Shown here one piece after another: positions 8,718 through 18,847 of a stretch of 50,347 bases of DNA. The number at the start of each line of letters is the position of its first letter. Within the stretch, counting starts at the first letter, position 1. The translations under genes were made by a program, and so were the position numbers. Under the pieces are notes generated by a model that was not told the DNA's origin, ran no database searches, and saw only the letters and a program-made list of their open reading frames with translations. The stretch lies in contig JALSRM010000045.1 of the NCBI GenBank assembly GCA_026984775.1, positions 1 through 50,347 of the forward strand. Reading direction: 5' to 3'. This DNA is from Gammaproteobacteria bacterium. GTDB taxonomy: Bacteria > Pseudomonadota > Gammaproteobacteria > CAJXQU01.

Positions 8718-9260
8718 ATGAGTGTTTCCGATAAAAACCTGATCTGGATCGATCTCGAAATGACCGGGCTTGATACAGAGCGGGATTATATCATCGAAAT
8801 TGCAACAATAATCACCGATCAGGATTTGAACATCCTTGCGGAAGGCCCCATGATCGCAATCCATCAACCCGATGATATTTTGGAGGCCATGGATGAATGG
8901 AATACCATACAGCACAAGCGTTCAGGACTGACAGCCCGTGTCCGTCAGTCATCCCATACTGTCGAACAAGCGGAAGAGGAAACGCTTGAGTTTGTGGGGC
9001 GCTACGTTCCTCAGGGGGTATCGCCCATGTGTGGAAACTCCATCTGTCAAGATCGCCGCTTCATGCATCGGTTGATGCCGAGGTTAGAGAGTTATTTCCA
9101 CTATCGGCATATCGATGTCAGCACCATAAAGGAGCTGGTGGAACGTTGGGCGCCGGATCTCCCTCGTTACCAAAAAACGGGAAACCACCTGGCGATGGAT
9201 GACATCAAGGATTCCATCGGGGAACTGAAGCACTATAGAGAGCACGTATTTAAAATCTAA
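8718..9260 (+). CDS. orn: Oligoribonuclease
   Basis: This 180-residue DEDDh 3'-5' exonuclease degrades two- to few-nucleotide RNAs, including pGpG from cyclic-di-GMP turnover. The first acidic pair D12/E14 ([11 protein letters not shown]) and the [11 protein letters not shown] and [14 protein letters not shown] segments are diagnostic. The end [17 protein letters not shown] carries the last catalytic His/Asp region. Length and start agree with the family. It is divergent from the M48 protease and only 2 bp from nnr, so it may share a transcript with nnr and tsaE. Confidence 0.96.
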   Translation: MSVSDKNLIWIDLEMTGLDTERDYIIEIATIITDQDLNILAEGPMIAIHQPDDILEAMDEWNTIQHKRSGLTARVRQSSHTVEQAEEETLEFVGRYVPQGVSPMCGNSICQDRRFMHRLMPRLESYFHYRHIDVSTIKELVERWAPDLPRYQKTGNHLAMDDIKDSIGELKHYREHVFKI

Positions 9261-9262
9261 TC

Positions 9263-10741
9263 ATGGTACGACTGCCAAGAAATCTATACACCGCAAGCCA
9301 GGTTCGTGAACTGGATCGGCAGGCGATTGAAGTGTGCGGTATTCCGGGTCTGGTCCTTATGGAGCGAGCCGGCGCTGCGGCCTTTGAAGTGCTGGAGGCC
9401 ATCTGGCCCGATGCCTGGCGCATCGTTGTAGTTTGTGGAACGGGTAACAATGGCGGAGATGGTTATGTCGTTGCAAGGTTGGCACAGGAAAATGACAAAA
9501 ATGTCCGCTTGTTACAGGTTGGTGATCACTCGAAACTTAAAGGTGATGCAAAATCGAGCGCCCTAAAGGCGCATGAAGCTGGCGTTCATTCAGAGCCATT
9601 TGCCGCAGACAAGCTTGAACATGCCGATCTCATCATTGATGCCTTGCTTGGAACCGGACTTGATCGGGATGTCACCGGTGACTATCTGGAGGCTGTCAAG
9701 GCGATCAACGAGGCTCCAGCGCCCGTACTCGCAATTGATATCCCGTCCGGACTCAATGCTGATACGGGCCGGATCCTGGGTTCCGCAGTTGAAGCCGATG
9801 CCACCATCAGCTTCATCGGTCTCAAACAGGGACTGTTGACCGGAGACGGCCCAGCCTGCAGTGGCAGGGTCTGTTTCAACGATCTTGATGTCCCTGATGA
9901 AATCTATGATGCTGTTCATGTTTCATCATGCCGTATTGATCTGTTGACCCAGAAACCCTTGTTGGGCAAACGAAAGGCGACCGCGCACAAAGGGGATTTC
10001 GGTCATGCCTTGATTGTCGGGGGGGATCAGGGATTTGCCGGTGCTGCCAGAATGGCGGCAGAGGCTGCGGCACGATCTGGTTCTGGACTGACCAGTCTGG
10101 CAACCCGCCAACAACATGCCACTCAGATCATCATGACACGGCCTGAGATCATGGCCCATGGTGTTGAAAACTGCGGTGAATTGACCCATTTGCTGAGACG
10201 GATCAACGTGGTTGGTATAGGTCCTGGTTTGTGCCAGGGAGAGTGGGGCACGACCATGTTCAGGACCCTTCTCGAGACTTCTTTGCCCTTGGTCGTTGAT
10301 GCTGATGCTCTGAACCTGATCGCGCAAGAGCCTGTTCAGCGCGAGAACTGGATTCTGACACCACATCCAGGAGAAGCGGCGAGGCTGCTTGGTTGTACGG
10401 TCACAGAGGTTCAGTCTGACCGTTTCACTGCGATCAGGGAGTTGCAGAAAAGATACGGAGGTGTTGTCGTACTTAAAGGGGCGGGTACACTGATTCTCTC
10501 CGATCAGGGATGTATTTCCCTCTGTGATCAAGGCAACCCCGGCATGGCAACCGGTGGCATGGGTGATGTATTGACCGGTGTAATCACTGGTCTGGTCGCA
10601 CAGGGTCTGGATTTACTGGATGCAGCTAAGACCGGTGTGTGCATCCATGCGAATGCCGGCGATCTGGCGGTACAACAGGGTGAGAGGGGAATGCTGGCAA
10701 TGGATCTGATGCCAGCGATCCGGCAACTGGTTAACCCGTGA
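9263..10741 (+). CDS. nnr: Bifunctional NAD(P)H-hydrate repair enzyme (epimerase + ADP-dependent dehydratase)
   Basis: This 492-residue fusion repairs hydrated NADH/NADPH. The N-terminal YjeF domain (about 1-215) epimerises the hydrate; its nucleotide loop VVVCGTGNNGGDGYVVAR is clear. The C-terminal ribokinase-like domain (about 230-490) dehydrates it using ADP; its catalytic region GNPGMATGGMGDVLTG is intact. The gene sits between orn and tsaE, a widespread arrangement. The stop overlaps the GTG of tsaE by the bases GTGA, so translation is coupled. Confidence 0.95.
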   Translation: MVRLPRNLYTASQVRELDRQAIEVCGIPGLVLMERAGAAAFEVLEAIWPDAWRIVVVCGTGNNGGDGYVVARLAQENDKNVRLLQVGDHSKLKGDAKSSALKAHEAGVHSEPFAADKLEHADLIIDALLGTGLDRDVTGDYLEAVKAINEAPAPVLAIDIPSGLNADTGRILGSAVEADATISFIGLKQGLLTGDGPACSGRVCFNDLDVPDEIYDAVHVSSCRIDLLTQKPLLGKRKATAHKGDFGHALIVGGDQGFAGAARMAAEAAARSGSGLTSLATRQQHATQIIMTRPEIMAHGVENCGELTHLLRRINVVGIGPGLCQGEWGTTMFRTLLETSLPLVVDADALNLIAQEPVQRENWILTPHPGEAARLLGCTVTEVQSDRFTAIRELQKRYGGVVVLKGAGTLILSDQGCISLCDQGNPGMATGGMGDVLTGVITGLVAQGLDLLDAAKTGVCIHANAGDLAVQQGERGMLAMDLMPAIRQLVNP

Positions 10742-11208
10742 TCGTCTATTTCTCGGCATCAGACAACCAGACGCAGGAGATCGCAGCTCGACTTGCTACG
10801 GTTGTCGAAAAGGGTACCGTCATTCATCTGAAAGGAGATCTGGGCGCTGGCAAAACCACCTTTGCCAGAGGGTTCCTGGGTGGATTTGGCTATCAGGGAG
10901 CGGTAAAAAGTCCTACGTATAACATCGTTCATTCCTACAATACCAACCAGTTTCCGATCTATCACTTCGATCTCTATCGCCTTTCTGATCCCGAAGAGCT
11001 GGAGGCCATGGGGATCCGGGATTATTTTGATAGCGAAGCGATCTGTCTACTTGAATGGCCAGAGAAAGGCAGGGGATTGTTGCCCGAACCGGATCTTTGC
11101 GTGAATCTTGATTTCGAACCTGATGGGAGAAAAATCACCATCAATGCCCTTAGTACGGTAGGAGAACATGCCTTGGTGCACTACCAGAAGATTTCTTCGG
11201 AAGTCTAA
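10738..11208 (+). CDS. tsaE: tRNA threonylcarbamoyladenosine biosynthesis ATPase TsaE
   Basis: This 156-residue P-loop protein has Walker A GDLGAGKTTF (33-42) and the family segments KSPTYNIVHSY and HFDLYRL, plus LLEWPEKG. TsaE binds TsaB-TsaD and drives t6A formation at position 37 of ANN-decoding tRNAs. The GTG start overlaps the nnr stop. In many gammaproteobacteria the next genes are amiB, mutL, miaA and hfq. Here only the amidase follows, after a 221-bp gap, and then tryptophan genes. Confidence 0.94.
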   Translation: MIVYFSASDNQTQEIAARLATVVEKGTVIHLKGDLGAGKTTFARGFLGGFGYQGAVKSPTYNIVHSYNTNQFPIYHFDLYRLSDPEELEAMGIRDYFDSEAICLLEWPEKGRGLLPEPDLCVNLDFEPDGRKITINALSTVGEHALVHYQKISSEV

Positions 11209-11429
11209 GAAACGGGGGAGAAGTCTGAATTTTTTCATATATTCCTTTGGAGAGAGTACCTCCAGGACTGATCGGTCATAAGAGACTGATCCCTTTTTAC
11301 TTTTATAAATACCCCATAAAATCATTCAGATAGTAAATAATCATTAAATAGGACTTGTATTTACAACCTTAACTGCTGCATTATTAACACTATTCAGGCA
11401 ATTTGAGTTTTTGAAAAAGGATAATTCAG

Positions 11430-12644
11430 GTGGTAAAGAGGGGTTCCATTCAAATATTTTTCCTTTTGATGTGGGTCAGTTTTGCAGGGAAAGCTTTTTC
11501 TGCCGAGATCGAAAGACTGCGCGTATGGCCTGCACCCGACAAGACCCGGGTGGTTTTTGATCTGAGTGGCAACGTCGAATATAAAGCGTTTACCGTCGAC
11601 AACCCTTCCCGTGTCGTCATTGATTTCAAAAATAGCAACGCACAGAAGGAACTTGTACTCCCTGTCAGGAAAAACAGACTACTGAAGCGGGTTCGTTCAG
11701 CGAAGAAACAGAACAAGTCCTTTCGTGTCGTGCTTGATCTCAGGAGAAACGTCAAGATCAAAAGTTTTCAGCTTGGGCCGGCGGAGAACAAGGGACATCG
11801 CTTGGTGATCGATCTCATTGATCCACGAATGGCACCGCAAGCAGAGCCACAGGTTGCTCAAGGTAAAAAGAAGAAACCAGCAAAGCAGACCGTATCCAAA
11901 AAAAAGAAACAGCAAGTGTCTGAACCGATACTACGAGATCTTGTGGTTGCTATCGATGCCGGTCATGGTGGCAAGGATCCTGGTGCCAGTGGAAAAAGGG
12001 GAACCCGGGAAAAAGATGTGGTCTTATCTATTGCCAAAAAACTGGCAAGGAAGATCAATAATACACCAGGCATGCGGGCCGTTCTGACGCGGGAAAGGGA
12101 TATTTTTCTGCCGCTCAGAAAACGAATTGAAATTGCCCGCAGGCACAACGCTGATCTGTTCATTTCACTTCATGCCGATGCGTTCAGAAATCATACTGTT
12201 CAGGGATCTTCTGTTTATGTTTTATCTGAACACGGAGCCAGTAGTGAGGCCGCTCGCTGGCTGGCAGAGAAAGAAAATGCCGCCGATTTCATCGGTGGGG
12301 TAAAATTGCATACGGAAGACAAGCTGTTGAAGGAAGTCCTAATCGACCTATCACAGAATGCCGTAATGGATGCCAGTACAAATGTCGCCAGAGAAGTGCT
12401 CAATGGCCTGCAACGAATCGGGAAGGTGCACAAACCTACCGTACAGCACGCCGGGTTTGTGGTCCTGAAGGCACCGGATATCCCCTCAATTCTGATCGAG
12501 ACCGCCTTTATTACTAATCCAAAAGAAGAACGCAAGCTGATTAATCCATCACATCAGAAAAAGTTGGTTGATGCCATACACCGGGGAATTACCCGCTATT
12601 TTTCTGAATATGCGCCACCGGGTACCCGACTGGCGGCACGCTGA
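11430..12644 (+). CDS. Periplasmic N-acetylmuramoyl-L-alanine amidase (AmiB/AmiC type, AMIN domain)
   Basis: In this 404-residue protein a Sec signal peptide covers residues 1-25 (cut after KAFSA). An AMIN septal-targeting domain spans about 26-130, a Lys-rich linker 140-165 and an Amidase_3 zinc domain 172-395. Zinc ligands include H179 (IDAGHGGKDPG) and E194 (REKDVV), and ISLHADA supplies the next histidine. LIETAFITNP near the end holds the catalytic glutamate. It splits septal peptidoglycan and would be activated by an NlpD/EnvC-type protein such as the one at the window start. The start is GTG 11430. mutL, its usual downstream partner, is absent here. Confidence 0.93.
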   Translation: MVKRGSIQIFFLLMWVSFAGKAFSAEIERLRVWPAPDKTRVVFDLSGNVEYKAFTVDNPSRVVIDFKNSNAQKELVLPVRKNRLLKRVRSAKKQNKSFRVVLDLRRNVKIKSFQLGPAENKGHRLVIDLIDPRMAPQAEPQVAQGKKKKPAKQTVSKKKKQQVSEPILRDLVVAIDAGHGGKDPGASGKRGTREKDVVLSIAKKLARKINNTPGMRAVLTRERDIFLPLRKRIEIARRHNADLFISLHADAFRNHTVQGSSVYVLSEHGASSEAARWLAEKENAADFIGGVKLHTEDKLLKEVLIDLSQNAVMDASTNVAREVLNGLQRIGKVHKPTVQHAGFVVLKAPDIPSILIETAFITNPKEERKLINPSHQKKLVDAIHRGITRYFSEYAPPGTRLAAR

Positions 12645-12742
12645 AATCAGTAGATCGAGTTTCAATTACGGTTGCTAAAAATGCGGCCAAAGGCTTCATG
12701 TTGAGGTACAATCCCGGCCTGTTCTAATCGGTCACTGGGATA

Positions 12743-13387
12743 ATGAATCATAACACTCCGCCGCACAGGACACGGGTCAAATTTTGTGGTATCACTCGGA
12801 TCGAAGATGCGTTGCATGCAGCAAGCATTGGCGTGGATGCAATCGGGCTCGTATTTTATGCTAAGAGTCCCCGGCACGTTTCTATCGATCGGGCTCGAGC
12901 TATTGCAGAGGTGCTGCCTGCCTTTGTTACTTGTGTTGGTCTGTTTGTCAATGCAGACTACTCTGAAATCAGGGAAATCCTCAATCAGGTGAAGATCGAT
13001 CTCCTACAGTTCCATGGTGATGAAACGGCTGCGGAATGTGAACAGTATGACCGGCCTTATATCAAGGCTGTCCGCATGTGTGAAGGTCTGGATTTTGTAC
13101 AGATTACCGAAGCGTATCGCAATGCAAGCGGATTACTGCTGGATACCTGGGAACAGAACAGTTTCGGCGGTACTGGCAAATCCTTTGACTGGTCGATGGT
13201 TCCCAATCAGAGCCCTTTACCGATTATACTCGCTGGCGGTCTGAATCCTGATAATATAGAGCAGGCAATTAGAATTACCCAGCCTTATGCAGTCGATGTC
13301 AGCGGTGGAATAGAGTCGGCCAAAGGGATTAAGGACAGGGATAAAATGAATGCATTTATAAGAGGTGTGAACAGTGCCACAAGCTAA
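12743..13387 (+). CDS. trpF: Phosphoribosylanthranilate isomerase
   Basis: This 214-residue TIM barrel has the catalytic cysteine in [11 protein letters not shown] near the N terminus and the general acid in the later LLDTWE segment. The phosphate loop [11 protein letters not shown] and DVSGGIE close the site. It performs the Amadori rearrangement in tryptophan synthesis. In pseudomonads truA precedes this gene; here the amidase does. Its 3' end overlaps the GTG start of trpB by 14 bp. Confidence 0.95.
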   Translation: MNHNTPPHRTRVKFCGITRIEDALHAASIGVDAIGLVFYAKSPRHVSIDRARAIAEVLPAFVTCVGLFVNADYSEIREILNQVKIDLLQFHGDETAAECEQYDRPYIKAVRMCEGLDFVQITEAYRNASGLLLDTWEQNSFGGTGKSFDWSMVPNQSPLPIILAGGLNPDNIEQAIRITQPYAVDVSGGIESAKGIKDRDKMNAFIRGVNSATS

Positions 13388-14582
13388 ATCTCAAACGCTG
13401 CCGGACGATCGAGGTCATTTCGGTGAATATGGTGGCCGTTTTGTTGCCGAAACCCTGATGGAGGCAGTGACAGAACTCCAGGAAGCCTACGAGAAATACA
13501 TCGTGGATCCCGAGTTTTTGCAAGATTTCGATAATGATTTGAAATATTATGTCGGCCGGCCGTCGCCCCTGTATTTTGCAGAACGCTGGACCAAGAAAGT
13601 TGGCGGGGCAAGGCTTTATCTGAAGCGTGAAGATCTGAATCACACCGGTGCCCACAAGATAAATAATACGATTGGGCAGGCTCTGCTTGCAAAACGCATG
13701 GGCAAGAGCAGGATCATTGCGGAAACCGGCGCAGGACAACATGGGGTTGCTACCGCGACGATCGCTGCGCGTTTGGGAATCGAGTGTGTCGTCTACATGG
13801 GTTCGGTGGATGTAGAGCGCCAAGCCATGAATGTCTATCGCATGAAACTGCTGGGTGCGAAGGTCGTTGCTGTTGAATCCGGTTCGAAGACACTCAAGGA
13901 TGCACTCAACGAAGCCATGCGCGACTGGGTAACCAATGTAGACAATACCTTTTACATCATCGGGACCGTTGCCGGGCCGCACCCCTACCCTGCAATGGTC
14001 AGGGATTTTCAGGCTATTATTGGCCGCGAGGCAAAAGAACAGTGTCTCGAAGCGGAGGGTCGCTTACCGGATGCCATTGTTGCCTGTGTCGGTGGAGGGT
14101 CCAATGCGATCGGTCTGTTCTATCCCTTCATCGATGATGAATCTGTCGCGATCTATGGTGTCGAAGCGGCAGGTGACGGCATTGATACCGGTCGGCATGC
14201 CGCCTCATTGTGTGCAGGCAGGCCGGGTGTTTTGCACGGTAATCGCACATATCTAATCGAAGATCCAGATGGTCAAATCATTGAAACACATTCTATCTCC
14301 GCAGGTCTCGACTATCCTGGCGTAGGGCCTGAGCATGCTTGGCTAAAAGATACGGGACGGGCAAAATACGTTCCCATTACAGATGAGGAAGCATTGAAAG
14401 CCTTCCATGATCTTACCCGTACGGAAGGCATCATCCCTGCGCTGGAGTCCAGTCATGCACTGGCCTATGGTGAGAAGCTGGCAAGGGAAATGGACAAAGA
14501 CAAGATTGTGATCGTGAATTTATCAGGCCGTGGCGACAAGGACATGCACACTGTTGCTGCCCGGCAAGGAATCAGGTTTTAG
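13374..14582 (+). CDS. trpB: Tryptophan synthase beta chain
   Basis: This 402-residue PLP enzyme joins indole and serine. The Schiff-base lysine is K95 in HTGAHKINN, and the phosphate-binding loop GGGSNAIG is intact. The start at GTG 13374 ([10 protein letters not shown], then [11 protein letters not shown]) agrees with the family and overlaps trpF. It pairs with TrpA, which starts 2 bp after the stop codon. Translational coupling of all three trp genes is evident. Confidence 0.97.
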   Translation: MPQAKSQTLPDDRGHFGEYGGRFVAETLMEAVTELQEAYEKYIVDPEFLQDFDNDLKYYVGRPSPLYFAERWTKKVGGARLYLKREDLNHTGAHKINNTIGQALLAKRMGKSRIIAETGAGQHGVATATIAARLGIECVVYMGSVDVERQAMNVYRMKLLGAKVVAVESGSKTLKDALNEAMRDWVTNVDNTFYIIGTVAGPHPYPAMVRDFQAIIGREAKEQCLEAEGRLPDAIVACVGGGSNAIGLFYPFIDDESVAIYGVEAAGDGIDTGRHAASLCAGRPGVLHGNRTYLIEDPDGQIIETHSISAGLDYPGVGPEHAWLKDTGRAKYVPITDEEALKAFHDLTRTEGIIPALESSHALAYGEKLAREMDKDKIVIVNLSGRGDKDMHTVAARQGIRF

Positions 14583-14584
14583 TG

Positions 14585-15394
14585 ATGAGTCGAATCAAGC
14601 AACGTTTCGAAGAACTGGCGTTGGGTAAGCGTACTGCACTGATCCCGTTTATCACAGCGGGGGATCCACATCCAGATTATACAGTTTCCTGCATGCATGC
14701 ACTGGTAAAAGGAGGAGCCGATATTCTGGAACTGGGCGTACCCTTTTCTGATCCTATGGCGGATGGCCCTGTGATCCAGCATGCCAGCGAAAGGGCCTTG
14801 AAGCATCATGTCTCCTTGACGGATGTCATGAAGATGGTCAAGGAATTCCGTGAGCAGGATCAGACCACACCCGTCATATTGATGGGCTACTGTAATCCGA
14901 TCGAGATAAAAGGTTACGATGAAGTCGTCACGGCTGCAATCGAATCAGGTGTGGATGGTTTTTTAACTGTTGATCTGCCACCGGAGGAGGCCGAAGATTT
15001 CAACCAGCGATTGAAGGCTGCTGGGATTGATCCAGTCTTTCTGATAGCACCGACTTCAACCGATGAAAGGATCGAAGCGATCTGCCGCTCGGCATCGGGT
15101 TTTGTCTACTACGTTTCTTTGAAAGGGGTCACCGGCAGCAGTCAGCTGGATACTTCCAGTATTAAGAAGAAGGTTGATCTCATCCGTAAGCATACGGATT
15201 TGCCCGTCGGGGTTGGATTTGGAATCAAGGACGGTAAAACGGCAGCAACGGTTGCGCGGGTGAGTGATGCGGTGGTGGTTGGCAGTGCTTTGGTTTCCAG
15301 AATGGAAGCACTGCAGGATCAGCCGGATAAAATAAGCGATGAGATACAGGGTTTCATGGCAGAATTACGAGACGCGATCGACGCCGTTGCATGA
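14585..15394 (+). CDS. trpA: Tryptophan synthase alpha chain
   Basis: This 269-residue TIM barrel releases indole from indole-3-glycerol phosphate. The catalytic glutamate lies in [16 protein letters not shown] and the aspartate in VDLPPEEA. The phosphate loop is [12 protein letters not shown] at 14582 overlaps the trpB stop, but ATG 14585 directly after it is the more likely start. It is followed after 12 bp by accD, as in Pseudomonas and many other gammaproteobacteria. Confidence 0.96.
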   Translation: MSRIKQRFEELALGKRTALIPFITAGDPHPDYTVSCMHALVKGGADILELGVPFSDPMADGPVIQHASERALKHHVSLTDVMKMVKEFREQDQTTPVILMGYCNPIEIKGYDEVVTAAIESGVDGFLTVDLPPEEAEDFNQRLKAAGIDPVFLIAPTSTDERIEAICRSASGFVYYVSLKGVTGSSQLDTSSIKKKVDLIRKHTDLPVGVGFGIKDGKTAATVARVSDAVVVGSALVSRMEALQDQPDKISDEIQGFMAELRDAIDAVA

Positions 15395-15406
15395 CAGGAG
15401 CGCATT

Positions 15407-16285
15407 ATGAACTGGTTTTCAAAATTATTACCTGCAAGTATCCGTACCGAGACCACGACCAAAAAATCGATTCCGGAGGGGCTCTGGACCAGTTGTACTG
15501 CCTGCAAGGAAGTCCTCTATCGTGCAGAACTGGAGAGGAATCTTGATGTGTGTCCCAAATGTGGTCATCACATGCGGATCCGTGCACGCAAGCGCCTGGA
15601 GAATTTCTTTGATCCGGAATCAAGCACGGAAATCGGTGCCAACGTGCTTCCGGAGGATTTTCTCAAGTTCCGTGACCAGAAGCGCTATCGTGATAGGTTG
15701 AATCAGGCACAGAAAAATACCGGCGAAACAGATGCACTGATCGTTATGAAAGGTGAGGTCCACACCCTACCATTGGTTGCCTGTGCCTTTGAATTCGAAT
15801 TCATCGGCGGCACCATGGGTTCCGTCGTCGGCGAACGCTTTTTCCAGGCGGCAAACACGGCTCTGGAAGATAAGATCCCGTTGGTTTGCTTTTCTGCCAG
15901 TGGAGGTGCGCGAATGCAGGAAGCTCTGGTCTCCCTGATGCAGATGGCAAAGACCAGTGCGGTGCTTGCCCGATTGCATGAAGAGAGAATCCCTTATATT
16001 TCGGTTATGACCGATCCTACCATGGGTGGCGTCTCTGCAAGCCTTGCCATGCTTGGTGATATCAACATTGCCGAACCCGGCGCCTTGATCGGCTTTGCCG
16101 GCCCCCGTGTGATAGAGCAGACCGTAGGGCAGACACTGCCCGAAGGATTTCAGCGCAGTGAATTCCTGCTTGAACACGGTGCCGTCGATATGATCGTGGA
16201 CCGTCGTGAAATGCGTGACCGGATCGCCCGATTATTGGCGATGCTGACTCATCAACCTATGCAATCTGCTCATCCGTCGATCTGA
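15407..16285 (+). CDS. accD: Acetyl-CoA carboxylase carboxyltransferase subunit beta
   Basis: This 292-residue subunit has an N-terminal zinc ribbon C30/C33/C49/C52, followed by the crotonase-like carboxyltransferase fold ([33 protein letters not shown]). With AccA it transfers the carboxyl group from biotin to acetyl-CoA, the first committed step of fatty-acid synthesis. The zinc ribbon in E. coli also binds the subunit mRNA to regulate translation. AGGAG lies just before the ATG. folC starts 4 bp downstream. Confidence 0.97.
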   Translation: MNWFSKLLPASIRTETTTKKSIPEGLWTSCTACKEVLYRAELERNLDVCPKCGHHMRIRARKRLENFFDPESSTEIGANVLPEDFLKFRDQKRYRDRLNQAQKNTGETDALIVMKGEVHTLPLVACAFEFEFIGGTMGSVVGERFFQAANTALEDKIPLVCFSASGGARMQEALVSLMQMAKTSAVLARLHEERIPYISVMTDPTMGGVSASLAMLGDINIAEPGALIGFAGPRVIEQTVGQTLPEGFQRSEFLLEHGAVDMIVDRREMRDRIARLLAMLTHQPMQSAHPSI

Positions 16286-16289
16286 GCCC

Positions 16290-17561
16290 ATGCGCTTTAA
16301 CAATCTCGCGGACTGGCTGGCATGGCAGGAAACCCTGCATATCAGTGAAATTGAACTGGGGTTGGAGCGGTGTCAGTCCGTTGCCGACCGCATGGGTCTT
16401 GTGCAGCCGGAATACGGCTTTGTCAGCGTATCCGGGACAAATGGCAAGGGATCCAGTGTGGCTATGCTTAGTACTATCATGCGCGAGGCTGGTTACCGGA
16501 CGGGTGTTTATACTTCTCCACACCTGATTCAGTATAACGAACGAATTTGTATTGACGGAGAGACGGTCACTGATGAACTATTGTGCGAGGCCTTTGAAGT
16601 TATCGATCAGGCACGTGGTGAAACTTCGCTCACCTATTTCGAATTTGGTACGCTTGCGGCCTATTATCTGTTCGAGAAGTTGAAAGTGGATTTTGCTGTA
16701 TTCGAGGTTGGACTGGGAGGCCGTCTGGATGCGGTCAACATGATGGATGCCGATGTGGCACTAGTGACCTCCATTGCACTCGATCATACCGACTGGCTGG
16801 GAGAAACGCGTGATGCCATCGCTTTGGAAAAAGCCGGGATCATGCGTGAGGGGTATCCGGCCGTCTGTTCCGATCCGGATGTACCGGAGTCCCTAATCGA
16901 ATATGCGGCAAAGGAAAACGTGGATCTTTATTTGCTGGGTAGGGATTTTGATTACGAGATCCTGAGAGAGGGATGGAACTGGCACGATCAGAAAGTTACC
17001 TATACACAGTTGCCACGCCCACGCCTCCGTGGTGATTTTCAGCTGATGAACGCGGCTGGTGTAATGAAGGTGATCCGTTGCCTTCCAGAAAACTATACCG
17101 TCTCGGAAGAACATATCCGGAATGGACTCAAGAAGACTAAGCTGGCTGGGCGCTTTCAAGTGATACCGGGGGAAGTGGAGGTTGTGCTCGATGTTGCACA
17201 CAATCCACATGCAGCAAAGACGCTGAGCAATTTTCTCAAAAATAATCCGATAAGGGGTAAGAATCATATTCTTATCGGCATGCTCAGAGACAAGGATGCG
17301 AGTGGCGTGATCGAAACCGTAAGTCCCTGGGTGGATGACTGGCATGTCGCCGGCCTTGGTGGTTCAAGGGGCACAGGCAGTGAAAAACTGGTTCAACAAC
17401 TGAAAGCAGCGGGGGTGAAAGAATCAATTTATGCTTATGACTCGGTTGAAGAAGCCTATGGCGCCTTGCATGAAATTGCTGAGCCTGGTGATCGTATTCT
17501 GGTGGCGGGATCTTTCCTTACAGTTTCCGCTGTGATGAAGGTTATGGAAGAGGAGCCTTGA
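16290..17561 (+). CDS. folC: Bifunctional folylpolyglutamate/dihydrofolate synthase
   Basis: This 423-residue Mur-ligase-like enzyme adds glutamate to folates, retaining C1 cofactors in the cell. It shows the P-loop SVSGTNGKGSSVAM, FEVGLGGRLDAVN, TSIALDHTDWLG and the C-terminal LDVAHNPHAA. Its supply of polyglutamylated tetrahydrofolate also serves the C1 genes further on (fhs at 32726), although it is housekeeping and sits in its usual place. The stop overlaps the TTG start of dedD (TTGA). Confidence 0.95.
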   Translation: MRFNNLADWLAWQETLHISEIELGLERCQSVADRMGLVQPEYGFVSVSGTNGKGSSVAMLSTIMREAGYRTGVYTSPHLIQYNERICIDGETVTDELLCEAFEVIDQARGETSLTYFEFGTLAAYYLFEKLKVDFAVFEVGLGGRLDAVNMMDADVALVTSIALDHTDWLGETRDAIALEKAGIMREGYPAVCSDPDVPESLIEYAAKENVDLYLLGRDFDYEILREGWNWHDQKVTYTQLPRPRLRGDFQLMNAAGVMKVIRCLPENYTVSEEHIRNGLKKTKLAGRFQVIPGEVEVVLDVAHNPHAAKTLSNFLKNNPIRGKNHILIGMLRDKDASGVIETVSPWVDDWHVAGLGGSRGTGSEKLVQQLKAAGVKESIYAYDSVEEAYGALHEIAEPGDRILVAGSFLTVSAVMKVMEEEP

Positions 17562-18148
17562 ACCCACAGCTGAAACAGAGACTCGTAGGAGCAACCGTGC
17601 TCGTTGTTCTGGGCATTATTTTCCTGCCCATGATTCTCAATAAACCGGCTCCAGACAAACCCCAGGCGGATATCAGGGATTTTGAACTGACACCAGCTCG
17701 GCGACTACGACCGATAAAGCCCGAACCTCCTGCTTCATCCATTCCTGATGAAATCATCTCCAGATATGAACAAAAAGCAATCAATAAAGAAACGCCAAAG
17801 GTAGAAACAGCAAAAAAGGAAATTGTGGCAAGTCTGCCTAAAACAGGAAAAGAAAAGCCGCGGAAGAAGCCGGACAAAGAGACAGAGTCAAAAGTAAAAA
17901 CTGGTGCAGCCAAAGGGCAATGGGTAATCCAGATGGGCAGTTTTTCAAAAAAGGACAATGCGCAACGTCTGGTTCGGGAGATCAAAGGAATGGGATATCC
18001 TGGCTATCTCGAAGAGGTAACTACCAACGGCAAGATCATATTCCGTGTCAGGACAGGGCCGTTTGCTTCCAAAACACGGGTAGACGAAATCAAGCAGTTG
18101 CTCGATCAGAAGCTTGAATTGAAGACGCTGATTGTGAAATTGCAGTAA
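17558..18148 (+). CDS. dedD: DedD-like SPOR-domain cell division protein
   Basis: This 196-residue bitopic protein has a single transmembrane helix (about 10-28, VGATVLVVLGIIFLPMIL). A long Lys/Glu/Pro-rich periplasmic linker leads to a C-terminal SPOR domain (about 122-196, QWVIQMGSFSKKDNAQRLV...FRVRTGPF). SPOR domains bind denuded septal glycan made by amidases such as the one at 11430. The start is TTG 17558, overlapping the folC stop, with AGGAG in front; the MNPQLKQRLVGA opening agrees with DedD proteins. Confidence 0.92.
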   Translation: MNPQLKQRLVGATVLVVLGIIFLPMILNKPAPDKPQADIRDFELTPARRLRPIKPEPPASSIPDEIISRYEQKAINKETPKVETAKKEIVASLPKTGKEKPRKKPDKETESKVKTGAAKGQWVIQMGSFSKKDNAQRLVREIKGMGYPGYLEEVTTNGKIIFRVRTGPFASKTRVDEIKQLLDQKLELKTLIVKLQ

Positions 18149-18280
18149 TGTTTTGCATACGAGTAAAGATTTGAACCTGTTTCCGATTTTCAGCTCTGCA
18201 TATGGCGATGGGGTGAATGCTCTGATACGATTACATCATTATATAAAAAGAAAAATAATTGACCAAATCGGGAGTCGCTA

Positions 18281-18844
18281 ATGGGTATAATCGATATTGC
18301 CATTTTTGGATTGGTTTTTTTGTCCGCACTGATTGGCATTTTCAGAGGGTTTGTCCGAGAAGTTCTGTCGCTCGTTGCGTGGGTTGCAGCATTCTACATC
18401 GCTTTCAGGTTTCATGGCGATATTGCTGGGCAGTTAACCATGATCGAAATGGAATCCTTGAGAAAAGGTGCCGCTTTTCTGGCAATCTTTTTTGTTGTTC
18501 TGATCATTTTTTCTCTGTTCAATTATGTTGTGGCCAAGCTGGTGGACAGTACCGGCCTTTCTGGCACCGATCGCTTTTTGGGCGTGATCTTTGGCGTCGC
18601 ACGGGGTGCGGCTATTGTCTTGGTACTGATCATTCTTGCGGGCCTTACACCATTGCCCGAAAGCAAGCCATGGCAAAAGTCGAAACTTATCCCCTATTTC
18701 CAGGAGGCAGGTGAATGGGTCAAGGGCTATCTGCCAGAAGATATTGCGAAGCACCTGGATTTTTCCACAGCTGGACAGACAGGAGAAGCTGAGCCAAACG
18801 AAATGCGAGCCGATCAAATTAATGGGGCAGATGAGGGTCTATAG
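18281..18844 (+). CDS. cvpA: CvpA family inner-membrane protein
   Basis: This 187-residue protein has four hydrophobic helices and the family motifs RGFVREVLSLVAWVAAF and DRFLGVIFGVARGA. It is named for colicin V production in E. coli, and has been linked more recently to envelope stress and bile tolerance; the molecular function is unknown. It precedes purF by 3 bp as in most gammaproteobacteria. The last ~35 residues are polar and cytoplasmic. A 132-bp gap before it probably carries a promoter. Confidence 0.92.
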   Translation: MGIIDIAIFGLVFLSALIGIFRGFVREVLSLVAWVAAFYIAFRFHGDIAGQLTMIEMESLRKGAAFLAIFFVVLIIFSLFNYVVAKLVDSTGLSGTDRFLGVIFGVARGAAIVLVLIILAGLTPLPESKPWQKSKLIPYFQEAGEWVKGYLPEDIAKHLDFSTAGQTGEAEPNEMRADQINGADEGL

Positions 18845-18847
18845 GTA

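Noticed and set aside
9926-10531. 201-codon minus-strand frame inside nnr
   Set aside because: Antisense to the kinase-like dehydratase domain; no start signal or motif.
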